Shown in pieces: positions 25,874 to 38,978 of a stretch of 64,000 bases of DNA. The position numbers were made by a program, and so were the translations under genes. Origin of the DNA: Zhengitettix transpicula (taxonomy: Eukaryota; Arthropoda; Insecta; Orthoptera; Tetrigidae); NCBI GenBank assembly GCA_037074705.1, contig CM073591.1, forward strand, positions 164,390,032 to 164,454,031, given 5' to 3'. Numbering within the stretch: position 1 is the first letter of the stretch; each line of letters opens with the position of its first letter. Below the pieces are notes generated by a model. It worked only from the letters and a program-made list of their open reading frames with translations, searched no databases and was not told the origin of the DNA.

Positions 25874-26708
25874 CGAGAAATTGTAAAATTAAATATATAT
25901 AAAAAATGTAAATATACCTCATGAATGGGGAAATCAATAAAAATTTTATAAATATATATATTTATATAATTATTAATTTATTACATAAGTAAAATAATAT
26001 ATGTGTACATGTATGTATAGTATTTAAGTATATATCAAAAGTAAATTTGAGTAAATTGAGAGATTATGCACGAATACTTTTAGGAAAAACCATCGACTAT
26101 TTTTTAATTATTTATTCGCTGAAGGGATGAGGGTTGGGAAGGAGTTAATGAATTTTTGGGGTTTCAAAGTCGATTGCTGATTAGTTAAATTAAATGAAAC
26201 TCCGTAGAACCTTGTAGACTGATATGGCAAAACAGGATACAAGGGAATACAAGATTGAAAGTGAAACAATATTTTTCCCATCTTCACTTTTAACTTTAAG
26301 AGATTGTAATTTTCAGCTATAGATCTATCCCGTTAAACATTCTATTCGTGGCATTCAATTAAGTATTGCGGAGTGGATTTGAGATCACCAGTTTCTCCTA
26401 TGGACTACTTGGTATTACTTGTTCAATGGTGGATTCATTCAAGAAATTATTTATTCTTGATCCCGGAGTAGTAATTAAATGTATTGAGAAAATCTAATAC
26501 CTCACGAAAATAAAACACTATAATAACTATAAATTATGGATAAATATATATAAGTCCATATAGGAGTTATTAGAGTGACGTGAAAAAAAATCGTAAATCC
26601 AAACGTTAGCACATTCTATTAGATAGTTTTGCGCTGAAATATTGTTGTGAATTATATTTTCATATTATCTAGATGTGACTAGTTTTATTTCAGGATAATG
26701 CACAATGA

Positions 26709-26986
26709 CTCTTGCGATTTTGAATCACCTGACGAAAGCCACCAGTTGTGCGATATTTATTTTATCATTTAATTATGTATCGTTAATTGGCTTATTGTAT
26801 CCAAACGGAAAGAAGAAATAATTGTATTTTAATGCTAGTAAACGTTCACTGGTATGAGCAGATAAGCATAGATTTTCACGGTTCTTTTGCGTTTGGATGA
26901 AGTAAGCCAATTAACGATACATTTAATTGATAAAATAAATATCTCACAACTTGTGGCTTTCGTCAGGTGATTCAAAATCGCAAGAG
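26709..26986. repeat. inverted repeat with roughly 98-bp arms
   Basis: Arm 26709-26807 and the reverse complement of 26890-26986 match at more than 85% by eye; the spacer is 82 bp. Each arm holds CACCTGACGAAAGCCAC and a GGTATTTATTTTA-like block, linking it to repeat C. A transcript would fold into a long hairpin. A MITE or two inverted repeat C copies are both possible. Confidence 0.75.
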
Positions 26987-27800
26987 CCGTAAGACGAATC
27001 AAATTAATGTTTCTTTTTAAAAAATTATAAGCTTAATATAATAGAAACGTTGTGTAAAGTTACAATACGTAAACTTCTGAACTGCTCAGTTTGCTATCCC
27101 ATTGGTCAATGTTGAGGGAAACCATTTTAATAGTCGGTATCACTAATTAAAAGATGGAATATATAACGTATTGAACTTTATTTTTCAGGGTTTATTCATG
27201 TGATGATGAACTTTCCAGTTTCAAGAACAATAAATGATACGTACAGTGAAGATTTCTCGATGTTTCCCTCCGATTTAATGTGATGAGAGTTAAGCACATT
27301 CTGTTCTCCGTAATCGACAACTGCACGGTTGGTATATTCTTCACTATCGGTCTCTGTTATTAATATGTTGATATCGACATCGTAGATTTGAAAGATTGAA
27401 TGTGTCCCAGTATATCATTTGTATACAGTGTAAATGTACAGGACCAAGAATTGATGGATGTGGATCAACTCAGTCCAGTTATAGAGCGCCAACTATCGCT
27501 TGTTTTGGGTAAACGTTCCTATCCCGCTATGATACGAATATACTCCAAGTATACCTGTAGTGGATTACTAAATCTAGATGTTTGTTCCAAACCTTAATCA
27601 ATTACAAGGATTCAGCAAACAGCGCGGATCTCTCTCCACGGCGTAGTGTACCAACATGCTGGAGTGTGTTGTACACTCTGGACAATGGCGATGTTGGAAT
27701 CGTCGTAGTTTTTGCTGCGAGACAGTGAATTCGTGCGGTGGAGCGTGTCGGAGCTTATTTTTCTTTGGCCTCCGACGGCTAGCGGGAATATCGGCCACGG

Positions 27801-27808
27801 TATATAAG
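27801..27808 (+). promoter_or_regulatory. TATA box of the secreted-protein gene
   Basis: TATATAAG lies 60 bp upstream of the ATG at 27861. A transcription start about 30 bp downstream would fall near 27831-27840, giving a leader of roughly 20-30 nt. The surrounding 200 bp is GC-richer than the background. A GAGTGT/ACACTC dyad lies upstream near 27662-27678. Confidence 0.6.
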
Positions 27809-27860
27809 AGGCATGGACAGCCACCAATGAGACATCCAGTACCGTACCGTGGACGCAGCC

Positions 27861-30800
27861 ATGAAGACAGGTCGTGGAAGCGTGCAGGTAGATTACAATA
27901 CCAATACGATCTTCGTCTTTCGGATTTCATCGCCAACAACTTCGTATTCACTTCGTTTGTGTTCCTTCTTCAGATCGTTCTGCTGTTAGCATGCGGCGCC
28001 TTATTGCCACAGATCATGGCAAAAACGGAAGAGGCCAACAAACGAGTAACGAAACAAATTCACAGCAAAGGTACGAATTTCTACGACAACATTCGTTATT
28101 TCATAGCTTTTACGGAATTCTATTTACATTATTCAAAATAACCACGATTAAGGAATTTTGGAAAGTCAAATATATCTACAAATATTTTTCGGCCGCCGAG
28201 GCGTAAATTTGAACTGATGTAAAATAAGCAGTGCTTGAGTTATATGAAATTAAAAGTCGTAGTGATATTTGAATTGAATTTAACTACGTCCGATACTAGT
28301 GCAACTACATATGGGCGTATTCGCCGCGTATACATTTACGGTTACAATTAATGATTACATTTAATTAAATACTCCATTTTCATTTATTGCCAATTTCAAT
28401 ACACCTGTTACGATAATCGCCTCAAATTAATAAATATTAAGTTAATTTATATGCACTGTGAATTAATTTTAACAAGAAAGTGTACGAATTGTCAATCGAC
28501 AGAAAATTATTTTGATTCGCCACGTTTCGAAGTTACAGCCATTAGAAATGACGGAGAAAACAGTCAAATAAAGACACTATTACGTTGTATATTAATTAAC
28601 AGACATTGTCGTTAATATTACTTCTTTAAATGAAGAGATGCAGTGGAATAACAGTGTTTGCAAAATATTTATATGAATTCATAAAAAAAAGTTGTGAGGG
28701 CCATGTAAGCTGTAAGTTAATATTATTTGTTGACTGGTATTTGTAAACACTGCTCGTCGAATGAGCATTCACGTATAATTAATACCACTTCAATAATACC
28801 CTACTTTCATTTATTGTCAACTTCAATGGACTTATTACTATACTTGACATAGATTAATAACATATTCAATGTATTTAGATACTCTTTGAATTATTTCATC
28901 AAAAAATTGTACGAATTTTCATCTATTGAAAAGTATTTAGATTTTCCGCGTTTTGAAGCTTGTGGTACATTGTCCTAAGGGCATCGTTCCGGCGTTTAAA
29001 GAACGATATGTATCTATGTATCTTTATACATTTCTTAAGAATAAAGTTGTGTTTCTTTACAAGCGATTCGATTATGACGTAAACTGAAAGATTCCTTTAG
29101 AAAATTTTACCTTGTTCCGTATTTGTTGTCAGTGTACGCTATATTTTCAAGGCTTCCACGTGCTTGAATTCAAAACAAAATTCAAGTAAATATATGTTAA
29201 ATATTTTTTTGGTCTGCTACTTATTACCCTTGAATTTCAAACGACGTTACTAGTAAGTGTTGCGGAAAGGATGGTTCGAACGAATATTTCTATCACCATA
29301 GATCTTCGTTTCATTGCAGGCGATGCCTGAAGTGTTCAAGTCATTTTGGGAGTATCATTTTAAATTCAAGAAAGTTGTATTTATTTTAGGGAATATAAGT
29401 TATAGAGAGAGGATATTACGCATTTCATCGCTTCAGTTTAAATAAAATGCAAGTTATCTGAAACAAATCTAGTTATCTACCTTAAAAATTTTATTAAAAT
29501 CAAAGGTGTGCTTTAAATATCTTATAAAATGATTAAAATATGTGAATTGAAATGTATTTGAATTGAAATATAGGCTAATTTACTAAGCCTTACGTAATTA
29601 GTCCATATTCACATTTATTTTGAGTCTTCAGGAATAGTTAAGAGTTCAAATGTATGATGGGATAATTCATGATTTTCGACATGTATGTAAGCAAGGTTTT
29701 GACTCATTAAAGTCGTGGGTTAGTTCCCCATTCTTTACCATAGTTTCACTATCCCAAGCTTAATACCTGCAGTGTCCTAGAAATGGTCAAATGAGGTTTA
29801 CGTCAAGAAATCCATTTTTATGTAAAAGAAACGGGTGTGATTTGGTGATATATTCCGTTTTTAATATAATTGACTCATAGTATACACAATTTTTTCAGCG
29901 GCGACAGTGGTGAACTCTGACAGCGACCACAACACTGCAGAGACAGGCTTCGGCGGAGGCGGAGGCGGCGTCGGCGGACACGGGAAATACTTTCAGTAAG
30001 TACCTCCTAGTTGCCCTTCAGAACCTATCCCGACCTCGCAGGAATGGCCAGCTTTGAGCCTATGTGTAGGGACTTCTACATGCTGCTGTACGGGCCGCTG
30101 CAGATGGAGTTCGGTCACGTCTGTGAGGATCCGGAGCGATGGGAACAGCGTTTCGAGAGGAAGGACCTCCAGAACCATCGCCATCAGGGACAGGTTCTAG
30201 CTCAGTCTCCCTTACCTCTGGATCAACGATTGACCGATTTCACTTGCACCGCGGTCGTTCTTCAGCTACGCTCTTGCAACTACTGTCATTCTTTTTCAAG
30301 AGCCACCTCTAACATTCTTTAACAGAACAAACTCACAAATTTGCACGATCCTTGTGGAAACCAAAGAAATTCGGGAAAGTTGCCATTGCAAATGAATGGT
30401 GGATCTGTTTCTTATCTTCTTCCTAACCAATATTGTTGACAACTGTGAATTACTCATTTCTAATCGCACTTTGCATGTCATTTCTTACAAAACTATTTAC
30501 TAATAATCTGTCAAATTCAAGATGTCAAAAGAAAAAGTTATTTAATTGTGAATTGTCATATTTTTGCACTTGTGCAGTATTTCTTTAGCGTTTAACTAAG
30601 AATAAATTAATAATAGACGAAACTTAAGTTGAACAACAGTATGATAAAATAGATTCAGATCGATTTACACAAACACAATGCCAAATAAAAACCGAGTACT
30701 GTGAATTACGGCATATATTCTTTTCTGACGACAGTTGACGTAAAATACATTAAAATACTAGCAAAGTTAGATTAGAAATTGGAGAGTTATGACACTACTA

Positions 30801-33800
30801 TAGTTCATAAACGTGACACTTTCAACTGCTATGTTGCATATATTCCTAGTCGAGAGCTTTCCGTTATTTTCTACTCTAGTGTACAGTAGCCGCAGGACAA
30901 TGAGGTTTGTTTGCAGAAAGCTGAGTTGAAGCAGTAACATTTCACGATGTTGTCTTGGCCATTACTGACACTTGAATGCTACCCTTCTCTGTGTGTTTTT
31001 TTCCAGCTCACTATTCTATTCTTCCAGCTTGCGCTTGCTGTTGTTGCTGCATCTTGCCTGTTTTCTTTGTTTCTCGCAGCAGCCGGCCCACTAATCTCTT
31101 TGGTAAACCTTTGCCAGGTACCAGCATAACCCCGAGCATGACCACTACGAATTCGGTTACCGCCGGGGTAACGATCACCACTTCCAGGAACGCTACGAGA
31201 AAGCTGCGCCCCACGCAGGACACTTCAAGACCAAAGTAAGCCGGACTCTCCAAGAGAAAAAAAAAGCTTGTAAATAGATTAAACGCTAAGAATGATCGAG
31301 AACAAATATCGGGAGAGATTCATAGATTCAATTAGATTTCTGATTGGGAAAAGTAGTAAAACGTCACTGAAAGAAAGCAGATTCCACGCACAGTAGATTG
31401 ATGATGGAGGTCGTAGATTATTGTGTGCGTCTCAAATCGGTATCTGGTATTTAGGATTTCTTTATTTTTTCCCGTGGTTTTTAAAGGCAATATAAAATCA
31501 TTCAATCATTGATTCAAAAATTGGTTGTGGTGCTAGTAATCGGTGGTGGAACTAAACAGCTATCAGTCTGACTTCTTCTTCTCCCGCTTTTCTGCCTTTG
31601 CCTTGCGTACGCTATTTATATTTTTCTGGAACTGAATTTACGGACTGTTCTAGGCCCGTTGGGGAGACAAGCACGGAGGGTACGGCGAGCACTACTGGGA
31701 CTACAACCACGCTGGTCACGGGGTGAGTCACTCCCATGTACTTCCATTCTTGTAGGAGCGACGGTGACCTCTGTTCTAATTGACATCTTGTCCTTTTCAG
31801 AACGAGGATGGTGGTGATGACGGCGGTGATGTAAGTAACAGTCAACATTGTCAATAAATCATACCCGTACAGGGGACGCGAGAAATTACCATTCTATCGG
31901 GGAGTGGTTCTCCTATAGACGCATAGCCGTAGCAATAAATGAAAGGTCCACATACATTGTAATTTAATTCAAATAACAGATTCGCGAGTAGAAATATACC
32001 GACCTGCATTACTAATCATCTTAACGGGGTTTACACGTTGCACAAATAATACACAATTTGACACCTATATTTGATAAACATTATATTTATCAACGTATGC
32101 AAAAACTATTCATGTAATTTTAAATGGAAACGTAAATAAGGCATGATATTTATTGTCCATTCATCCACAATTGAAGCAGTAAGAAGCGTCAACACGTTTA
32201 TTCATAGATACACAATTATCGTTGCAATAACAATAATATATTACAATATTCAGTCGAACCCAGTTATAACAAGAGCGATAGAACCTTTTGCTCGTATGAA
32301 CCAGGATTTGTTATATCCGGCTTTTGCTTTTATTTTTCAGAAATTACATAGAAGTCGCTTTTTATTATAAATAATCTAAATTACATTGCATATCTAAACT
32401 AAGCTGAAATATAAAATGTTCATAGAAAAAATTTCCTTTCTTCTTGTAGTTTTTAGATAAGACCGCCAATATGTTGGTCGGAAAAAATGTTTAATTTTAA
32501 ACCTCTTACACTGCACTGTCTAAATTGCTTAATTGTCAACTTCTAATCTTCTTTGCACTTGTTATTTTGTTTTTGAAGGACGAAATGTAGAACTATTTAT
32601 TCTTCAGTAGCGATGAAACTATTGAATATGACAATCCAAATTTTTGTGGACGTCAACAATTTTAACGCCGAGATCGATTTAAATTTTTGCAGTCTCGGAA
32701 TCATAAAGGGCAGAACGAAATGTGACTCGGTAAAATTCCACATCATTAAAATGTTTTTCGGGTGTACAAAGAATGTTAAACGTTCATTTAGGCCTCAAAA
32801 TGTAGGGTCTGGAATTTCCCGCAATCAATCAGACACGGTACAAAGTTTGTGGCAGGGTTGATGTATTATTAATACTTACGTCTGGCCGTAGCCGTCCCAA
32901 AATTTCGAGCAATTTTCTCTTTAAAACCGGGGCTTTTGCAATTTATATCGGTGTCAATTTTTACACAAAGAGAAAGTAAAATTTGCTCGCTATAGCCTGC
33001 TTACTGCTATAACAGAGTTCGACAATACATAAATACAATATACAACTTAAATTTTTGTTAACAGATTAACCTAGACGCATCGCCCAGAATTTTAGCGACA
33101 AATAACAAGTTCCGTAAATACGAAATGGGCATTACATGCATTATACAACAAACTTATGCAAGGATCTCTACGGAAAAAGAGTTTCATAATAATTGTGTAT
33201 AAACTTAAAAAACTAAATTAACCCATGGAAAGAGAGTATAACAAGTCATTTTTCTTATATTTTTGCTGATTTTTCGATCCTCAGATTTTCATGACAACTA
33301 CTAAACGCATGCAGTTTTTAAGTCTTATATCTCAAAACGAAAAAATATTCGTTAGGCACACACACACTGATATCTATACATAATTCACACTTGACACTAT
33401 AATAAATTATTACAATGTTAAAGATAAACGAACATATATTGATCTATACAATGCGTTAAATAAAAAGTAAAGGCACAGAACGTCTCAATTTTTGTAAAGG
33501 TGTAATTAAGCCTTTCATGGATAATATTCGTAAGTTCCAAATTAATATAAAATGAAAATCTTAATCTAACTTGAAGCAGCGATGTATTTCCGGCCCCTGA
33601 CCGAATTGCAGATCCTTTCACAAAGCGTAGCGCCATCACAGCCTCTGCTGGTAGACGGTGTGCGACTCCAGATTCTTCCGGAAAAATCTATGTTAGAAGT
33701 AATTTTAAACATGAAACGGTCTTCTTTAAATTATATTGACAGTTTTCAATATAAATTGCAGCTCCGCAACTAACTTGCTCCTTTATTAATCACAATAATT

Positions 33801-34244
33801 TTCATGAAATACACGAATTTTGAAAAATGTTTATATTACAAATTTAAAAGGGCAAGCAATTGAAAATGATTGTATATTAATAATATAATTAATTACATTT
33901 TCCACTTTATTTATCCGTTCGTTAAAGAGTATAGAAATGAAGGGAATATATCTTTTGCCTTGATTAACGATAACATTTTTTTTTGGTAGCCTACTAATCT
34001 TATGGTAGGGGCTAAATGTTGAAATGAAGTTTATAAATTTTTTATAATTCGGTAGGGTGGCTACAGCGAGCCTGTGCCTGACTACAAGCAGCCTGGACAC
34101 AAGGTGACGTCCAAGAGGGAGTCAACCACGGAGCAGCGCGTGAAGAAGAGCGCCGCGGCGCCGCGTCTCGTGCTGGACGTCGCCTCCGGACGCGTCGTGG
34201 ACGAAGCTTCGGGACAGGAGTACGAGCTCACCCCTGTACAGTGA
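27861..34244 (+). CDS. secreted Gly/His-rich protein, 7 coding exons, 208 residues
   Basis: Exons: 27861-27887, 27974-28070, 29899-29995, 31118-31235, 31654-31722, 31801-31830 and 34056-34244. All junctions are GT-AG and all phases agree, giving 624 coding nt before TGA. The start ATG follows a TATA box by 60 bp and has GCAGCC before it. Residues 1-25 form a signal peptide (core IVLLLACGALL, cut likely after QIMA). A Gly run follows at about 60-68, then a His/Tyr-rich middle with YEFGYRRGN and WGDKHGGYGEHYWDYNH, an acidic Asp/Gly segment from the 30-nt exon 6, and a basic-to-acidic tail with LVLDVASGRVVDE. I see no catalytic motif and cannot name the family. An extracellular, cuticle- or matrix-type insect protein is the best guess. 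The donor at 28071 (GTACGA) was preferred over GTAACG at 28045 because only it keeps the frame. Confidence 0.8.
28366..28973 (+). repeat. old tandem duplication inside intron 2
   Basis: About 28366-28542 and 28795-28973 align over their whole length at roughly 65% by eye, offset by about 430 bp. Shared blocks include TTTCATTTATTG, GTACGAATT and a CGTTT-GAAG end. This is an ancient intronic duplication; no coding sense. Confidence 0.5.
30011..30230. other. GC-rich protein-like patch in intron 3
   Basis: Immediately after exon 3 of the secreted-protein gene the sequence is GC-rich and open on both strands (plus about 103 codons, minus about 63). Neither frame shows a domain I know. It could be a fragment of a mobile element or of another gene inserted in the intron. 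Read-through of exon 3 into this patch would change the frame used by exon 4. Confidence 0.3.
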
Positions 34245-34332
34245 TCCCGCCCCGATAACTCATCTCAGCACTTTTTTTATATACATTTTTATACTGTTTC
34301 TATGATTTTGTTAAGTTTTTATGTCATTTGTT

Positions 34333-34338
34333 AATAAA
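34333..34338 (+). terminator. poly(A) signal of the secreted-protein gene
   Basis: AATAAA 89 bp after the stop codon, within a T-rich 3' UTR, at the distance expected for an insect mRNA. Confidence 0.65.
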
Positions 34339-34948
34339 ATACTCAAATAATCAATATGATGTACTTAACATTATCCTCCTTTTTTCTTGCCACATCTTCC
34401 CTGTTTACCTTCTTCATACTCTGACACTTCTAACGTTACATCGTCTCGCCCGTAAAGTGTACGAGGGCAGTCCCAAAGTTACACCTGGTCGCAAAATTTC
34501 GAAACCTTAGCTTTCTTACGAGATATAATTACTGAGTCCCGACTAGATACTTTGTAAAAGCAGGAGGCACATATTCAATTCATCGGCAATTTAAACCCGA
34601 CGTTTAGGCCTGCATTGAATTGTCATGAGGTAAAATAAAAAATAATTGATGTTAATAGATAAGATTGAGGTTTAATTTCATATAATTCTCTAGTTAAAGT
34701 GAAGTGTTGATAATAATAATTATAATAAGGCATGAAAATGGTTAGTATTCGAAACAATGTTAGTTTGTTTATATATTCGAAATTTGACCATTTTATGTCT
34801 ACATGCCTTTTTAACTTCAGGACACCAAAATTTGTATCTGAAGAATAATAATATAAGAGATGACTCAACGACAGATATTAAATATTCATGTTACTTGTTT
34901 AATTACCCGAAGTTCTTATGTCTAAAAAAGTCAATTTTTTTATTTAAG

Positions 34949-35440
34949 GCGTAGACAGGCTATGTATAACGTAATCCACATGCTGGCAACTCCCCTCTTA
35001 TAGCATAGGAAAAGGATTTGAAAGGGGGGATGCGGAAAGGTAGAGAAAGGTAGCCAAGGGTTAACTAGGGCCCCCGGGCTATGGTTTAAGGATCCTATCC
35101 GGCAATTCGCCTAAAGTGATGCAGGGAAAACCCTAAAATAACCTGCATCAGGTAGGTCGAGCATTTGATTCTTGTCCCACGCCCTTCCGATGGCGTCCCT
35201 CGATCGGTTTAGGAGGCAGCTGGCCGACTATTCCAATAGGAATAGCGGACAATTTTTACCGTATGCCCAAGGTCTGCGACCCTGGACCTCTCGAAACAGG
35301 CCAAGGTGCCTCGGCATGTGGGAACCTTAGTTCAAAAAACCAGAGAGATGTGAAGGCATCCCAAAAGGTAGCCTCCGCCAGAGCTCTCTGGGAAGGTTCA
35401 CCTGCGAGAGAATCCTCTCGTTGCTTCCTTGGCGAAAGTC
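34949..35440 (+). repeat. dispersed repeat A, copy 4 (near full length)
   Basis: Begins with GCGTAGACAGGCTATGTATA, continues through the TAATCCACATG, GGCTATGGTTTAAGGATCCT and GGCAGCTGGCCGACT blocks, and ends after GAGAGAATCCTCTC. Together with copy 5 it defines the element at about 490 bp. Confidence 0.8.
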
Positions 35441-37350
35441 AATTAATGTTTGGTAATTTAATATGTTTTGGCTCCATCCAATGTTCTTTGAGGCACAGAA
35501 CATCATTATTCAGGTGTAAAAATTCTACACACAGCTGGCTTTATTCCATAAACCTTGAATGAATAAAATATTCTCGCGCTTCTAACGGAGTGAACAATTG
35601 TATGTTCGAAGTTTCGATGACGGTTTTATTTATTCTATTAATTTATTATTCTATTTTATTCATTCCTTACACCAATAAAGACTGCCTACTTTATTAAACC
35701 TTAAATGTTCCATCATTGAGTAGTAATTTCATCAGTTTTGTAGGAACCTTAGCTATTTGATATTGTACTGTGATAGGTAGTGTGATTTAAGGTTGCCAAT
35801 ATATAGATGTGGGAGGCATAAGATTTTCATCTTTTGAAAGAATGCTTTACACGATGTAGTGAGCTAAATGTTAAAACACGCTACCTTTTTTAAAAAAAAT
35901 TGTTGATAAATATTATACTAATTATATTAGGTAAAAAAATCAATTGCGTCTATTCACATATATGAATTTTAATGTATAATTTCAGGAAAATATGTAACTA
36001 GGAATGGAAAGTAATTAATTTTCATAGAAAAATAAGATTGTTTTACTTAAAATTGAGTAAGAACATGCAAATAGAAACTTATTACTAAAATAAAAAAGTT
36101 TCTAACGAAGATTAATATTATACAAAAATTAATAGATTACGAGCATGTTTAAGGAAAATTGAGAATAAAGATACTATTGCATCAAGTTACAAATGTTTTT
36201 ATTTTCATATTATTCTCCAGACTGCTATTTTCAATAACACATAAGTAAAACTGTATATTTATTAACCAAAACTTGTATTATCTTCTAAACAAGCATTTAC
36301 ATAGTCAGGTGATTTTATCTGGAAAGGGATTTATTAATTCGTTAAATTTTTATATCTTTAATTTTATTTAAATAGTTATTTAAATCTGAAATTATTTATT
36401 TATATTGCAGGGGGAAATAAATCACGATAATTAATCATTTATATTTTATTAACCAAATAACATTCACTTCCTGCTCTCATTATCAATTTAAATACCCACG
36501 GCTAATTTTCAAAATAAATAAAACATAATAAACAAAAACAGAGACAATTTCTAACAGGGTTGGTGGGCCAAAAGACGGTGGTCATATGGCTTTAATAAAC
36601 CGACTTTGAAGACATTATTTCCGGTTCATTACCACTTGCAGATCTGACCATGTCAAGACTTCGCAGACACTGCTATTTCGACATGATTCTTGGAAAACTG
36701 ATCACCTGGCTAGCATACAGGTGTTGTCAGCAGGACAGCTCCATAATCTCCTCAAAATCTCGCTCTCCAAACAGAAATCACCATCCGAAACTTGATAACC
36801 AACTTCCTCTCACAAACACTCACTTATAACATGTCCAAACAGACTTCCATTCAAAAAGAATATCTAACTCCGCATAAACTAAAAACCAACTTCTTGAAAA
36901 CTAAAATCAACTTCTCCAAAACTTAAATCTAACTCTCACTTGCTCTGTCAGCACCCTTTGTACCTCGGTTTCTCGAAATTTTCCCCCACAGGGTCTGGGA
37001 TTCTACAGTTTGTACCCAATAAGAATTAGATTTGTGTCCCCACAAAGCTCAATTTATTAATTAGCCACATCCCCTAAGGGGTTCATGTGGCCAAAATCAG
37101 GGTCGTGGGAAGACACAGTCGCGATGGAACCACTCCGAGCATTTTGTGAGTGTATTAAACTCTTGAGACTACAGCTTAGCCGGACACGCACAATATCATA
37201 ATCTGTACAAGGATTACTACGCCTGGGTTGTTTTCGTTTTCTCCGAGTACCGAGCAAGCGAGCATCGACCCTGGCTAGACCCAAGCCGAGAATATTAACT
37301 TCAAGATATTACATAAAGAATAAAATAAATTAACCACAATTATTTTTTAG
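35441..37350. other. gene-free stretch with a GC-rich hairpin
   Basis: No gene is supported. A hairpin at 37064-37091 pairs GCCACAT with ATGTGGC around CCCC/GGGG with a 3-nt loop. The 36.5-37.3 kb part is GC-richer and may be a mobile-element remnant, but I cannot assign it. Confidence 0.5.
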
Positions 37351-37850
37351 GTGTAGACAGGCTATGTATAGGGTAATTCACATGGTGGCAACACCCCTCT
37401 TATAGCATGGGAAAAGGAGTGAAAGGGGGGGATGCAGAAAGGTAGATCAAGGGTTAACTAGGGCCCCCGGCCTATGGTTTAAGGATCCTACCCGGCAATT
37501 CGGCTAAGTGATTCAGGGAAAACCTGGATCAGGTAGGTCGGGCATTTGGTACTTGTCCCACGTCCTTCCGACGGCGGGAGAGGGGTTTGCTGTGGGGTCG
37601 CAGCTTTCTTGACAAGTTCAGGAGGCAGCTGGCCGACTGTTCCAATAGAAATAGCAGACAACTCTTACAGTATGCCCAAGGTCTGCAACCCCGGAACATA
37701 CTACTCTCAAAACAGGTCGAGGTGCCTCGACATGTGGGAACCTTAGTTCCAAAAACCTGAGACAAGTGAAGGCATCCCCAAAGGTAGCCTCCTCCAGAAC
37801 TCTCTGGTAAGGTTCACCTGCGAGAGAATGCTCTCACAGGCTTACAAAAG
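37351..37850 (+). repeat. dispersed repeat A, copy 5 (near full length)
   Basis: Begins with GTGTAGACAGGCTATGTATA and ends after GAGAGAATGCTCTC, with the same inner blocks as copy 4, about 2.4 kb upstream, in the same orientation. A piece around GATCAGGG is deleted relative to copy 4. Confidence 0.8.
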
Positions 37851-37974
37851 CGGGATTAATTAATTGCTTTTGTACACTACAACTCTCCTTGCCTTCTGCA
37901 AGAGAGTAATGAAATGTCTTGCAGTTGTGAGAGTTCATTTAATTTTTAATTTCCAGAATTTATATATCACAGTA

Positions 37975-38175
37975 ATGTGATTTAGAACTACTGTTTTGGT
38001 AATAATAAAACAAATACCAGATACACAAGTTCTTTTTCACATGGCTCACGTGGGCTTTGAAGATACCAGCAGTGGCAGTGATGTTTTTACACATCCAGCT
38101 GTCATAATTTACTACAAAATCTGTGGCTTTCACGTTTCCTGAAGTACATAAGTTCAGCTCCTCACATTCCTCCCA
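37975..38175 (-). other. protein-like minus-strand frame, unrecognised
   Basis: The minus strand gives about 65 codons without a stop, including LNLCTSGNVKATDFVVNYDS and FKAHVSHVKKNLCIWYLF. Composition looks protein-like, but I know no matching family. Further upstream on the same strand the frame breaks. It may be a mobile-element or gene remnant. Confidence 0.25.
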
Positions 38176-38978
38176 AGTTTGTCAAACTCAACACAACTGT
38201 GTCAATTCAAGGCCAGCCTCACCTTTCTAACATTTTTGGAATTTCTATTTGCTGCTCAGTCTCTATGCAGGAAGTCTGGAGAAACTATTTCACATATGGG
38301 CATACTGTAGATTTGTTTGTGATGCAGGGACAACAAAATCAGGATATTCCACTAAATTTAAAAAGCCCTCCTCTTGTATATCTTACACTTATTATAGTCA
38401 CGATGATCTTCCGCTTTGTTGAAGGAGTATTCCTCCCAATCCAATTAGCTTTTCTTCTTGGAACAATTTGCTGTACAAGTATAATCTTTCAACCTCAGAA
38501 ATTCTTTCCTTTAAACTGATTTGCCAAAATAATAGACGGCCAATACGTTTGAAGATTCAGATGTGCAATAATCATAATTATTTATTATGTTTGGTTCTGG
38601 AACAAGCTCTATAGGATTTTATTCTAAAGTGTTCAATTTCTAAAACAATTTTTTTTAAAAAAAATCCCATTTATATTTTTCCATTATAAATGTTTCCCTA
38701 CAAGTGTCAAAGTTACAGAATCATTATGATTTACATTGGCCAACTCAACTCCATTGCTGCCATTTGAAGCCTGATTACGACTAAAAAGGTCACATTTTTC
38801 ACTTTGTGTTTGCCACAAAAAATTGTTCAATGCTGATGATAAATATTTTTTGAATTTTGCAACCACCTCTTTCTTTACTTCAAAGCAGCTGATGTCAAAC
38901 TATGGTTGATACTAGAAGCAAATAAAATTTCACATGCCCTTTCTTTATATTTCACATCCATCCTCCATGTTGAAAGAT

